The notes beneath the pieces were generated by a model that was given only the letters and a program-made list of their open reading frames with translations, ran no database searches and was not told where the DNA came from. A stretch of 34,644 bases of DNA, taken from assembly GCA_022788065.1 (NCBI GenBank), contig JALEWG010000151.1:1-34644 (forward strand). The letters run 5' to 3'. The DNA comes from Lachnospiraceae bacterium. Its GTDB lineage: Bacteria > Bacillota > Clostridia > Lachnospirales > Lachnospiraceae. Positions 1 through 7,641 of the stretch are shown here, piece after piece. Numbering within the stretch: position 1 is the first letter of the stretch; every line of letters starts with the position of its first letter. The translations under genes were made by a program, and so were the position numbers.

Positions 1-439
1 CCATGCTTACAGGTGATCCCATAAAAGGAACCGGTTTATGGGGTGCCGTTGGTGCATTGGGACAAACATGCGTTGAAATAAAAACATCTCCCTCCAAAAC
101 ATCTCCCCGATTTTTCATCGAAAGCAGCTCAGCCGCAGCACTCAGGGCTGTAAGTGCGCCATCACCATCGGAAACAAAACCAGTCACATCAGGGCGAGCT
201 CCAATCCCCCCCAAACGGCCCAACAGTCCAATCGTCGGAGCATCTCCACCGACCGTTTTTCCCTGTTTCCCGGGAATCCTGATTTTGACCATATCCGTAT
301 GTCCTTTTTCACCAACCAGCGGATAAGTTTCAATATCAGCAGACGCATCCAAAAGCCTGAGATATTCCCTCACCTTTTCGCCCGAAGCATTAACACTATC
401 TAAAATATCGTAAATCTCCATGATATGTTTCAGTACCAT
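1..439 (-). CDS. DUF1177 family protein, N-terminal part (cut by window edge)
   Basis: About 146 N-terminal codons are present; the frame stays open to the left edge, so the C-terminal part lies outside. The translation starts MVLKHIMEIYDILDSVNASG and contains GGDAPTIGLLGRLGGIGARP, FVSDGDGA, THVCPNAPT and PVPFMGSPV, which I recognise from memory as the conserved N-terminal half of the DUF1177 family (usually about 300 residues). The ATG is set by an AGGAGG six bases upstream that overlaps the end of the preceding M20 gene, so the two are almost certainly cotranscribed and translationally coupled. The biochemical function of DUF1177 is not established to my knowledge. Pairing with an M20 peptidase suggests a role in handling a peptide- or amide-derived nutrient (inference). 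Confidence 0.75.
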   Translation of the reverse strand, partial: MVLKHIMEIYDILDSVNASGEKVREYLRLLDASADIETYPLVGEKGHTDMVKIRIPGKQGKTVGGDAPTIGLLGRLGGIGARPDVTGFVSDGDGALTALSAAAELLSMKNRGDVLEGDVFISTHVCPNAPTAPHKPVPFMGSPVSM

Positions 440-453
440 TTTCTTTCCTCCTG

Positions 454-1599
454 TCAGATCTCGCAAAGTACATCAAGTCCACTCATAGCCAGCAACTGGA
501 CAGCAACCAGCAGTGCACGTTTCCCTTCTTCCCCTCCGGCAGCCTCAGCAAACTCTTTTGTATGGGTCGCTGCCCCATCTTGCAACCTGATATATGCCTG
601 AATAGCCGGGATTTCATGTGTCACATTACCAACATCCGTTGAACCTATGCCCTGCGTCAAATCACGTTCAATATATGTCTCGCCCAGATATTCCATATTG
701 TTCCTGAAGTATGATACGAGACGCTTATCATTCCTGATATCCTTTGTAATCTCGTCCTGCTGTATAATTTCTACAGTCGTCCCCGTACACATTGCTGCAC
801 CCTTGGCACATTCCTCAAGGATTTTAATTACTTCTATCAGATATTCAAAATCCAGTGCACGGATATTAAACCTGCAAACCGCACGATCGCTGATCGTATT
901 ATGAGCTGTGCCTCCCTCAGTAATTATTCCATGGACGCGTGTATGGTCTTTTAAATGCAGCCGCATTGCATCCACAGCATTAAACATCTGAATAACACCA
1001 CTCAGAGCATTAGCCCCTCTCCACGGAAAAGCTGCGGCATGAGCAGCCCTACCATGAAAAACGTACTCCATGTTTACGCATGCAAAGGAAATATCGTCCG
1101 GCATGGTAGCATCAGCAGGGTGCATAACCATGGCTGCGTCCAGTCCTTTAAACACGCCTTCCCGCAGCATCAGAATTTTACCTCCAACACGCTCCTCTGC
1201 TGGTGTTCCGATTACTTTCAGAACACCCGGAAGACCATTTTTTTCCATGATTTCCTTCAGAATAATTCCTGCTCCTGCCGAGCTTGTGCCAATAATGTTG
1301 TGACCACAACCATGTCCAATATCCGGAAGAGCATCATATTCTGCCAAAAATGCTATTTTTTTCCCTGTTTTTCCGGTGTCATACACCGCTTCAAACGATG
1401 TAGGGATTCCCCCTACTCCTTTTGTGACCTTAAATCCATTCTTTTCCAACACATTGCACAACGCAGTCTGCCCCTTAACTTCATGGAATGCCAGCTCTGG
1501 ATTTTTAAAAATATAGGATGAAACTTCCTCCAGTTCTTCCCTGTGAGAAATAGCAGCGCTGCAAATACCCTGTTTCATTGCCTTTATTGTGTCCGTCAT
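454..1599 (-). CDS. M20 family metallopeptidase / amidohydrolase (AbgB/PM20D2-like)
   Basis: This 381-residue protein has the usual length for the family. It should be a cytoplasmic two-metal hydrolase cleaving an amide bond in a dipeptide, N-acyl amino acid or p-aminobenzoyl-glutamate-like substrate; the exact substrate cannot be read from sequence. Visible motifs are AEYDALPDIGHGCGHN (about residues 87-101, metal-binding Asp and His), GTPAEE (131-136, catalytic and metal Glu), a His near 160, the lid-domain motif GRAAHAAAFPWRGANAL, and a C-terminal THTKEFAEAAGG that would supply the last metal ligand. It is the first gene of a two-or-more gene operon with the DUF1177 gene, 14 nt apart. A promoter and a LysR-type operator lie just upstream, and the LysR gene is the next gene in the same direction. 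Confident as M20, not as to substrate. Confidence 0.88.
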   Translation of the reverse strand: MTDTIKAMKQGICSAAISHREELEEVSSYIFKNPELAFHEVKGQTALCNVLEKNGFKVTKGVGGIPTSFEAVYDTGKTGKKIAFLAEYDALPDIGHGCGHNIIGTSSAGAGIILKEIMEKNGLPGVLKVIGTPAEERVGGKILMLREGVFKGLDAAMVMHPADATMPDDISFACVNMEYVFHGRAAHAAAFPWRGANALSGVIQMFNAVDAMRLHLKDHTRVHGIITEGGTAHNTISDRAVCRFNIRALDFEYLIEVIKILEECAKGAAMCTGTTVEIIQQDEITKDIRNDKRLVSYFRNNMEYLGETYIERDLTQGIGSTDVGNVTHEIPAIQAYIRLQDGAATHTKEFAEAAGGEEGKRALLVAVQLLAMSGLDVLCEI

Positions 1600-1636
1600 T
1601 TATCCTTTTCTCCTTTTGTTTCGGGCTTGTACCGTA

Positions 1637-1665
1637 ATCATAGCACATTTCCATTTTTGTGTATA
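1637..1665 (-). promoter_or_regulatory. Promoter of the M20-DUF1177 operon
   Basis: Read on the minus strand, a -35 TATACA (1660-1665) is followed after 17 bp by a -10 TATGAT (1637-1642) with an extended TG. Transcription would start near 1630, about 30 nt before the M20 ATG. The weak -35 fits a promoter that needs an activator. Confidence 0.55.
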
Positions 1666-1687
1666 ATATATAAAAAGCATGATGTTT

Positions 1688-1717
1688 ATAGCATAAAAAC
1701 TATCATTTTGTATAGTT
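1688..1717 (-). promoter_or_regulatory. LysR-type operator candidate upstream of M20
   Basis: A perfect 6-bp inverted repeat AACTAT-8 nt-ATAGTT (1698-1717) lies next to a second, weaker dyad ATAG-8 nt-CTAT (1688-1703) that shares one arm. The main dyad is centred about 77 bp upstream of the predicted transcription start, where LysR-type recognition sites normally sit, and the second dyad extends towards the -35, like an activation site. Placement and symmetry are seen; binding by the adjacent LysR protein is inferred. Confidence 0.45.
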
Positions 1718-1748
1718 TTGTTTTGATTTCCGCAGATTACTATTGCAC

Positions 1749-1775
1749 AAAAAAAGGAGGTAACACCCTCCTTTT
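1749..1775 (-). terminator. Rho-independent terminator of the LysR gene
   Basis: On the minus strand a 9-bp stem AAAAGGAGG/CCTCCTTTT with a 6-nt loop runs straight into a T tract. It lies about 40 nt after the LysR stop codon and separates it from the M20 promoter. Confidence 0.8.
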
Positions 1776-1813
1776 CATAACCGGTTTTCGGCGATCATTG
1801 TAAGTTTCTGAAT

Positions 1814-2683
1814 TTAAACAAAACTTTTAAAATACTCTTTCGAAAAATCAATAAATTCACATACACCCCGATTCCGGTTGCAATACTCCCGCCACTGCAT
1901 CTCAACAAAACGTTCGCATCGTATATCATCGATTTTGATTTTCTTTATCCCAGCCATTTTTACAGATTTTGTTCCAATAAATCCAATTCCCATACCGCTT
2001 CCAATCAGCTGCTGCATCATCTGGGGAGAATCACATTCATATGTCACATTTCGAGACACTCCTGCTTCACGGAAAAAACTGTCTGTAATCTTCCGGAAAT
2101 TGTTTCCCTGCCTGCGCTCAACAAATCTTTCTTTCTCCAACTGGCTCAATTTCACAAGGTTATACTGACTCAAATGATGGCTCTCCGCTACTGCCAATAC
2201 AATCTCCTCGGAAAATAATGTGATGCTGTTCGGCCAAGCCCCTTCCCAGCGGGTCGAGGTAATAAGGATATCGGTATCTTTTTCTTTGTCACATACCCGT
2301 CGTGTTTCATTCTGTTCGATTTTAAAAACCACATTTGGGTGCTGAATCGAAAACTCACAGATCAATTCTGCAGCAAGGGCAACTATCGCTTCGATCTGTA
2401 TGTTTATTTCATAAAATCCTCCCTGTTCTAATCCCTGAACCTCTCGTACAGATGAATCCAAAATTTCCATGGCTTTTCTTACATTTTTCTGAAATAACTT
2501 TCCAGAACTGCTGAGCCGTATTCTTCTGCCAACACGTTCAAAAAGAGAAACTCCCAATTCCTCCTCAAGATTACTGATACTTTTACTAAGAACAGGTTGG
2601 GAAACATTCATCTTATTCGCAGCAATTGTCATATGCTCTGTTTCTGCCACAGCCAAAAAATACTGCAATTGTAATAATTCCAT
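1814..2683 (-). CDS. LysR family transcriptional regulator
   Basis: A 289-residue protein, the normal LysR length. The start MELLQLQYFLAVAETEHMTI is chosen because it fits the family N-terminus and has an AGAGG eight bases upstream; the frame stays open 42 codons further but that stretch does not look like LysR sequence and contains the likely -10 box. The winged helix-turn-helix is at about residues 18-37 (AANKMNVSQPVLSKSISNLE), followed by the linker helix, and the rest is the periplasmic-binding-protein-like effector domain. It is in the same direction as the M20-DUF1177 operon and separated from it by its own terminator, so it is most likely the local regulator of that operon. The effector may be the M20 substrate or product (inference). 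This gene is visibly more AT-rich than those to its right. Confidence 0.9.
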   Translation of the reverse strand: MELLQLQYFLAVAETEHMTIAANKMNVSQPVLSKSISNLEEELGVSLFERVGRRIRLSSSGKLFQKNVRKAMEILDSSVREVQGLEQGGFYEINIQIEAIVALAAELICEFSIQHPNVVFKIEQNETRRVCDKEKDTDILITSTRWEGAWPNSITLFSEEIVLAVAESHHLSQYNLVKLSQLEKERFVERRQGNNFRKITDSFFREAGVSRNVTYECDSPQMMQQLIGSGMGIGFIGTKSVKMAGIKKIKIDDIRCERFVEMQWREYCNRNRGVCEFIDFSKEYFKSFV

Positions 2684-3019
2684 TTTTCTGTCCTCTTGTT
2701 CTATATTGCAGGTTCTGAACCACATGGAAAGCTCTGTCAGATCACGGGTAGAAATATTTCCGTTTTCCAACTGTACTCCACATTCCATTCCGGTTATTAT
2801 AAGATTCATTCACATAGTTTCCCATTTCATATAAATAGAAAAACTCCTCCTAACCCACCGTTAAAGTGTCTTAGAAGAAGTTTTCTGCACATTCGCACTG
2901 AAATCATGGGAAAGTAACCAATATACCATAACTGGTCGCATTTTTCATGCTTTTTCAAATCTCTTATGCCTGAAAAACCTTGATTTCAAGCCATTTTTAG
3001 AGGTCTTTCCATTCAAATC
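2684..3019. other. Gene-free interval between yebC and the LysR gene
   Basis: This 336-bp AT-rich stretch holds the LysR leader. A TATAAT on the minus strand at 2796-2801 with a poor -35 (TGGGAA, 2819-2824, 17-bp spacing) is a possible LysR promoter giving a leader of about 105 nt. Near 2980 there is a weak 4-5 bp hairpin followed by five Ts on the minus strand, which could end yebC transcription but is unconvincing. Nothing else was seen. Confidence 0.35.
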
Positions 3020-3748
3020 TTATTCATCCCAGTTGTGGTAGACGGCCTGGACATCGTCATCCTCATCGAGAAGGTCCAGGATCCTGTTCATTTTCTTGAT
3101 CGCATCCTCGTCGGTCAGCTCCACCCAGTTCTGCGGGATCATGGTCACATCGGCCTCCAGCATCGGAATTCCCTCTTTTTCAAGAGCCTCGCGGACCTCA
3201 CTGAAGGAATCCGGGTCGGTGATCACTTCGTAGCTGTCCTCCTCCTCGGAGAAGTCCTCTGCGCCTGCGTCCAGAGCCATCATCATTAACTCGTCCGGAT
3301 CCAGTTCGCACTCTTCCTTGTCGATAATGATCTGGCCTTTTTTATCGAACATGAAGGAAACGCTACCCTGTGCGCCGACATTTCCGCCGCCCTTGGTGAA
3401 CGCGCTTCTGACATTGGCTGCGGTACGGTTCTTATTATCGGTTAAAGTCTCAACGATGATCGCGATTCCGCTGGGACCGTATCCCTCGTAGGTGAGGTTT
3501 TCATAGTTTACGGAGTTCAAGTCGCCTGCTGCTTTCTTGATACCGCGGTCGATCGTATCGTTCGGCATGTTGTTTGCCTTTGCCTTGGCGATTACATCAC
3601 GAAGCTTGCTGTTGTTTGCCGGATCCGCGCCGCCCTCTTTTACCGCAACGGCGATCTCTCTTCCGATTACGGTAAAGATCTTACCTTTTGCCGCGTCGTT
3701 TTTCTCTTTCTTATGTTTAATATTGGCAAATTTGGAATGTCCTGACAT
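3020..3748 (-). CDS. yebC: YebC/PmpR family (TACO1-like) regulatory protein
   Basis: A 242-residue protein starting [20 protein letters not shown], the invariant N-terminus of the YebC family, with the family motifs [13 protein letters not shown] and [19 protein letters not shown] and an acidic C-terminal part. Members have been described as DNA-binding regulators (PmpR) and as translation factors that relieve ribosome stalling at proline-rich stretches (TACO1/YebC2); sequence alone does not tell which applies. It is monocistronic: it has its own SigA promoter, facing away from the S9 peptidase promoter. The ATG has GGAG upstream (AAAGGAGC, about 10 nt away). Length and motifs are complete. 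Confidence 0.93.
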   Translation of the reverse strand: MSGHSKFANIKHKKEKNDAAKGKIFTVIGREIAVAVKEGGADPANNSKLRDVIAKAKANNMPNDTIDRGIKKAAGDLNSVNYENLTYEGYGPSGIAIIVETLTDNKNRTAANVRSAFTKGGGNVGAQGSVSFMFDKKGQIIIDKEECELDPDELMMMALDAGAEDFSEEEDSYEVITDPDSFSEVREALEKEGIPMLEADVTMIPQNWVELTDEDAIKKMNRILDLLDEDDDVQAVYHNWDE

Positions 3749-3830
3749 CTTTCCTGCTCCTTTTCTCTTCGATTCTTCTGTTTCCTCTCCCGCTTATCCG
3801 CAGGAAGCAAATTCTCTCATAATCTTAAAT

Positions 3831-3859
3831 ATTCTAGCATTATTTTATTTAGTTGGCAA
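3831..3859 (-). promoter_or_regulatory. yebC promoter
   Basis: On the minus strand TTGCCA (3854-3859), 17 bp, TAGAAT (3831-3836) with an extended TGC before the -10. The leader would be about 75 nt. Its -35 box is only 9 bp from the -35 of the divergent peptidase promoter. Confidence 0.7.
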
Positions 3860-3868
3860 GAGCTTTTC

Positions 3869-3896
3869 TTGACACTGTTTTAAGTAATGTTATAAT
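3869..3896 (+). promoter_or_regulatory. S9 peptidase promoter
   Basis: A consensus TTGACA (3869-3874) and TATAAT (3891-3896) are separated by 16 bp, with an extended TGT before the -10. Predicted leader is about 30 nt to the ATG at 3933. Confidence 0.8.
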
Positions 3897-3932
3897 ATAG
3901 AAGAACAATTATCAAAAAACGGAGGAATCCCA

Positions 3933-5867
3933 ATGAAAAAGATTGAAATTGATACGTTTCTCAAATTTCAGTTCGTAAGTAATCCGTCTTTTTCTCCTGA
4001 CGGATCGTACATTGCCTTTGTTGTATCCACAGCTGATCGGGCTGACAATACATATAAGGCAAATCTTTACGTTTACGACATGGAGGCAAAGAAGGTTCTG
4101 AAGCTGACCGGCGGCGGCGACGCGAAGACATACACGTGGACAAAAGAGAACACCCTCCTTTTCCCGGCTGCCAGATCTTCCGAAGTGAAGAAAAAAATCG
4201 AAGTAGGTGAGACCGTTACCGCATTCTACGAAATTTCCCCGAAGGGCGGCGAGGCACTGGAGGTATTTACCGTACCGGCAAAGATTACTTCCATCAAAAC
4301 ACTTCCCGACGGCCGGTTCCTTTTAAACGCAGTCCAGGATAATATCAGGGATATCCGCAAAAAATCCTATGAGATCATCGACGAGCTCCCGTTCTGGGGC
4401 AACGGTCTCGGATTCACAAATGCAAAGAGAAACCGTCTTGCTGTGTATGACCGCACGGACGGCAGCCTGACCTATGTGGCTGACGACTGGACCGACTGTG
4501 GCGCTGCTTCGGCATATGGTGATCTGCTGCTCTACAAGGCATATCCGTGGAAACAGAATGTGCGCGGCATGAAGTCCGGCATCTATCTCTACAATCTGAA
4601 GACCGGCGAGACCGAGACCATGCTGGAGCCGGAGACCCGCTACACCGGCACGATCGAGCTGTTAAATGAGAACGAGGCTCTTGTGGCCGCTCTGGAGCCG
4701 GATGCTGCGGACACCACAAAATACTGTGAATTCTACAAGCTGAACTTAAAGGATAAATCCCTGACCCACTTTGTATCCTACGACGCCTCCATCGGCTCCG
4801 GTTCTGTGGGCTCCGACGCAAGATACGGTTCCGGACGTCTCCAGAAGCTGGTGAACGGTGATTTCTACTTTGTATCCACGGTCAATGACTACGCATGGCT
4901 CAGAAAACTGGACAAAGACGGAAACATCTCCGACAGCCTTACAAAGGGAAGCAGCTGCGACAGCTTCGACTGCAACGGCGAGCACATTGTAAGCTGTGAG
5001 CTTCAGGGCCTAAAGCTCGCGGAGCTCTACCTCGACGGCGAACAGATCACTGACTTCAACGGCGCGCTTCTCTCCGAGTATTCCGTAAGCGTACCGGAAC
5101 CGCTCACCTTCACGGCCAGCGACGGATATGAGATCCACGGCTGGGTAATGAAGCCGGCAGATTACGAGGAAGGAAAGACCTACCCGGCGATCCTTCACAT
5201 CCACGGAGGCCCGCGCACCGTCTTCTCCGACGTCTACCACAATGAAATGCAGGTATGGGCAAATGCCGGTTACTTCGTATTCTACTGCAACCCGAGAGGC
5301 TCCGACGGACGCGGAACCGACTTCGGAAACATCAACGGTATCTACGGTACTGTGGACTATCGCAACCTGATGGATTTCACAGATGAAGTATTAAAGAACT
5401 ATCCGCAGATCGATGCGAAGCGCGTGGGCGTGGCAGGCGGTTCCTACGGCGGTTTCATGACCAACTGGATCATCGGCCATACAGACCGGTTTGCAGCCGG
5501 CGCTTCCCAGCGTTCCATCGCCAACTGGGTTTCCTTTGAGCATAACTCCGATATCGGCCATACCTTTATTTTAAACAACCAGGGCGGCAACACCAGAACG
5601 ACTCCGGAGCTTCTCTGGGAGCAGTCTCCGCTTAAATACGCGCCGAACTGCAAGACCCCGACTCTGTTTATCCACTCCGACGAGGACTACCGCTGCTACA
5701 TGGCAGAGGGCATTGCCATGTTCAGCGCCATCAAGAGAAACGGCTGTCCGGCCAAGATGTGCCTGTTCCACGGAGAAAACCATGAGCTTTCCCGCGGCGG
5801 AAAACCGGAGAACCGGATCGACCGCATGACTGAGATTTTAAACTGGATGGATCAGTATCTGAAATAG
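3933..5867 (+). CDS. S9 family prolyl oligopeptidase (acylaminoacyl-peptidase type)
   Basis: A 644-residue cytoplasmic serine peptidase with no signal peptide. Residues about 1-370 form the beta-propeller that filters short peptides (PSFSPDGSYIAF and later WD-like blades). Residues about 390-644 form the alpha/beta-hydrolase domain. The catalytic triad can be read as Ser504 in GGSYGGFM, Asp585 in HSDEDYRC and His617 in HGENHELSRGGKPENR; the HGG of HIHGGPRT should help form the oxyanion hole. It should cleave short peptides, possibly N-acylated ones. The start is supported by GGAGG seven bases upstream. It is monocistronic, with a strong promoter in front and a terminator behind it. The S9C-like assignment is from motifs; the peptide preference is unknown. 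Confidence 0.92.
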   Translation: MKKIEIDTFLKFQFVSNPSFSPDGSYIAFVVSTADRADNTYKANLYVYDMEAKKVLKLTGGGDAKTYTWTKENTLLFPAARSSEVKKKIEVGETVTAFYEISPKGGEALEVFTVPAKITSIKTLPDGRFLLNAVQDNIRDIRKKSYEIIDELPFWGNGLGFTNAKRNRLAVYDRTDGSLTYVADDWTDCGAASAYGDLLLYKAYPWKQNVRGMKSGIYLYNLKTGETETMLEPETRYTGTIELLNENEALVAALEPDAADTTKYCEFYKLNLKDKSLTHFVSYDASIGSGSVGSDARYGSGRLQKLVNGDFYFVSTVNDYAWLRKLDKDGNISDSLTKGSSCDSFDCNGEHIVSCELQGLKLAELYLDGEQITDFNGALLSEYSVSVPEPLTFTASDGYEIHGWVMKPADYEEGKTYPAILHIHGGPRTVFSDVYHNEMQVWANAGYFVFYCNPRGSDGRGTDFGNINGIYGTVDYRNLMDFTDEVLKNYPQIDAKRVGVAGGSYGGFMTNWIIGHTDRFAAGASQRSIANWVSFEHNSDIGHTFILNNQGGNTRTTPELLWEQSPLKYAPNCKTPTLFIHSDEDYRCYMAEGIAMFSAIKRNGCPAKMCLFHGENHELSRGGKPENRIDRMTEILNWMDQYLK

Positions 5868-5901
5868 AAATCGATCCGAAATTTCAATTACAGCACCACA
5901 T

Positions 5902-5940
5902 AAAAATCGCGGTTCCCGTCTTCCGGAGCCGCGATTTTTT
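5902..5940 (+). terminator. Terminator after the S9 peptidase gene
   Basis: An 11-bp stem AAAAATCGCGG/CCGCGATTTTT with a 16-nt loop, followed by Ts. The A-rich left arm gives a T tract on the minus strand too, so it could also stop transcription arriving from the convergent mazF gene. Confidence 0.85.
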
Positions 5941-6012
5941 GCTGACTTTTAAGAATCTTTTACCGGATCTGTGACTTTCTCTTCTCCGGGTCCTCTCTGC
6001 CTGAATTTCCCG

Positions 6013-6360
6013 CTATGTAAGGAGCTCCAGACTGATCTTCAGGGCTTCATTTACCTTTTCCTGCAATTCGCCGTCAATATGACAGATCTTCTCCCTTAGC
6101 CTCTGCTTGTCAATGGTGCGAAGCTGCTCCAGAAGGATGACCGAATCCCGGACCATGTCGCACTGTCTGGCGCTCAGCTCCACATGGGTGGGGAGCTTTG
6201 CTTTGTTCATTTTCGATGTGATCGCCGCACAGATCACCGTCGGACTGTGCTTGTTTCCCACGTCATTCTGTATAATAAGGACCGGCCGCACACCGCCCTG
6301 TTCCGAGCCCACAACCGGCCTTAGATCCGCATAATAAATATCTCCGCGTCTAATAATCAA
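6013..6360 (-). CDS. MazF/PemK family endoribonuclease toxin (NdoA-like)
   Basis: A 115-residue protein matching the MazF/EndoA/NdoA family over its whole length: [35 protein letters not shown], then [11 protein letters not shown] and the C-terminal [17 protein letters not shown]. Such enzymes cut single-stranded mRNA at short specific sequences. The start is called at a TTG with GGAG ten bases upstream, giving the family-typical [13 protein letters not shown]; an in-frame GTG at 6369 sits directly on the ribosome binding site and is less likely. It follows alr, as ndoA does in Bacillus, but the 93-102 nt gap holds no antitoxin (ndoAI/mazE) reading frame. Either the antitoxin is elsewhere or this is a solo MazF. 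The last gene of the rex-acpS-nnr-alr unit. Confidence 0.9.
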   Translation of the reverse strand: MIIRRGDIYYADLRPVVGSEQGGVRPVLIIQNDVGNKHSPTVICAAITSKMNKAKLPTHVELSARQCDMVRDSVILLEQLRTIDKQRLREKICHIDGELQEKVNEALKISLELLT

Positions 6361-6411
6361 TCGTCTCACTCTCCGCTTTCGGTTTTGAGGACCCGTCCGG
6401 ATCCTGTACCG

Positions 6412-6427
6412 ATAGTATTGACACTAT
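6412..6427 (-). promoter_or_regulatory. Small palindrome over a possible mazF -10 box
   Basis: The inverted repeat ATAGT-6 nt-ACTAT lies about 52 nt upstream of the mazF start. One arm forms TATAGT on the minus strand, a near-consensus -10, but no good -35 was found. It may be an operator, a weak internal promoter or chance. Confidence 0.25.
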
Positions 6428-6462
6428 ATGATTACCTTATGCAGCACAGAGAGAATTTGCGC

Positions 6463-7641
6463 CTAAAATCCCTCGTATTCACCGTCCTCATATGTCATGG
6501 TACCGACCACTTTGTCGCCTGAAACATAGACACGCGGAACGCGTTTTCCGACGACGCAGGGGATCTCATAATGGAAGCCGCCGCTCACCGCAGCCAGCTC
6601 CTCCATGGTGATCGTTTCGTCTCCGTCCGTTCCGAGGAGCGTCACTTCCGTTCCCACACAGACATCAGGAAGCTTCGTCACATCGATCATCAGCTGGTCC
6701 ATGCAGACTCTGCCGAGGATCGGAACCCGGGTTCCTTTGACGAGAACATGTCCTTTCCCCGAAAGGTTTCTGGGATAGCCGTCGCCATAGCCGACGCTCA
6801 CCGTGGCGATCTTCATGGGCGCCTCCGCCCGGAACGTCCCGCCGTAGCTCACTTCTGTACCGGCGGGAATCTCCTTCACATACGTGACAAAGCTCTTAAG
6901 CTCCATGGCAGGCTTAAGCGGAACCCGCTCCTTCTCCACCTCGTCAGACGGATACAGGCCGTATACCGTGATTCCGGCGCGGACCGCATCCAGATTGGCT
7001 TTTTTTAGGTCTACGATCCCCGCGCTATTGGAGCAGTGGCGCACCGGGATCTGCACGCCGCGGGCCTTAAGCATGGAGTCGAAGTTCAAAAACTTCTCCA
7101 GCTGTTTTTCTGCCGGCCTTTTGTCCTCCTCGTCAGCCCTCGCAAAATGGGTGAACATTCCCTCGATCCGGATTCCCGGGAGGTCACTGATCCTCTTTAC
7201 GAGATCGGCGGAATCTTCTGTCGGCGTAAGTCCGATACGACTCATTCCCGTATCGACCGCGATATGGATCTTTGCTTCTTTTCCCAGATCTTCGGCTTTC
7301 TGAGACAGTCCGCGTGCCTGCTCCATCGTAAAGACTGCCGGACGGATCTCCTCCCGGATCATGCGCTCATACTGCCCGGGAGGCGTAACGCCGAGAACAA
7401 GGATTCCTTTTCGGATCCCGTGCTTTCTGAGCTGATAGCCCTCCTCCGGTGCGGCAACGGCAAATCCCTCCACAAAACGGTCGATGGTCTTCGCGACCGC
7501 CACAGCGCCGTGTCCGTAGCCATCCGTCTTCACAACACCGATCATTTTCGTTCCCGGTGTCAGATTGTTCCTCATTGCCTCCATATTCTCTTCGATATAA
7601 TCCAGATGAATTTTCGCATAAACACGATCAAAGCTTCTCAT
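6463..7641 (-). CDS. alr: Alanine racemase
   Basis: A 392-residue PLP enzyme that interconverts L- and D-alanine for peptidoglycan and teichoic acids. The PLP lysine is K38 in VVKTDGYGHGA; the second catalytic base is Tyr266 in SYGGTF. GRVCMDQLMIDV and the beta-barrel C-terminal domain are intact, and the length is normal. The start has GGGGAGG six bases upstream, inside the 3' end of the nnr gene, which it overlaps by 14 nt. The order alr then mazF is shared with Bacillus subtilis alr-ndoAI-ndoA except that the antitoxin gene is missing. Confidence 0.96.
   Translation of the reverse strand: MRSFDRVYAKIHLDYIEENMEAMRNNLTPGTKMIGVVKTDGYGHGAVAVAKTIDRFVEGFAVAAPEEGYQLRKHGIRKGILVLGVTPPGQYERMIREEIRPAVFTMEQARGLSQKAEDLGKEAKIHIAVDTGMSRIGLTPTEDSADLVKRISDLPGIRIEGMFTHFARADEEDKRPAEKQLEKFLNFDSMLKARGVQIPVRHCSNSAGIVDLKKANLDAVRAGITVYGLYPSDEVEKERVPLKPAMELKSFVTYVKEIPAGTEVSYGGTFRAEAPMKIATVSVGYGDGYPRNLSGKGHVLVKGTRVPILGRVCMDQLMIDVTKLPDVCVGTEVTLLGTDGDETITMEELAAVSGGFHYEIPCVVGKRVPRVYVSGDKVVGTMTYEDGEYEGF

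Noticed and set aside
2960..3019. A terminator for yebC
   Set aside because: Only a 4-5 bp stem followed by five Ts; too weak to call.
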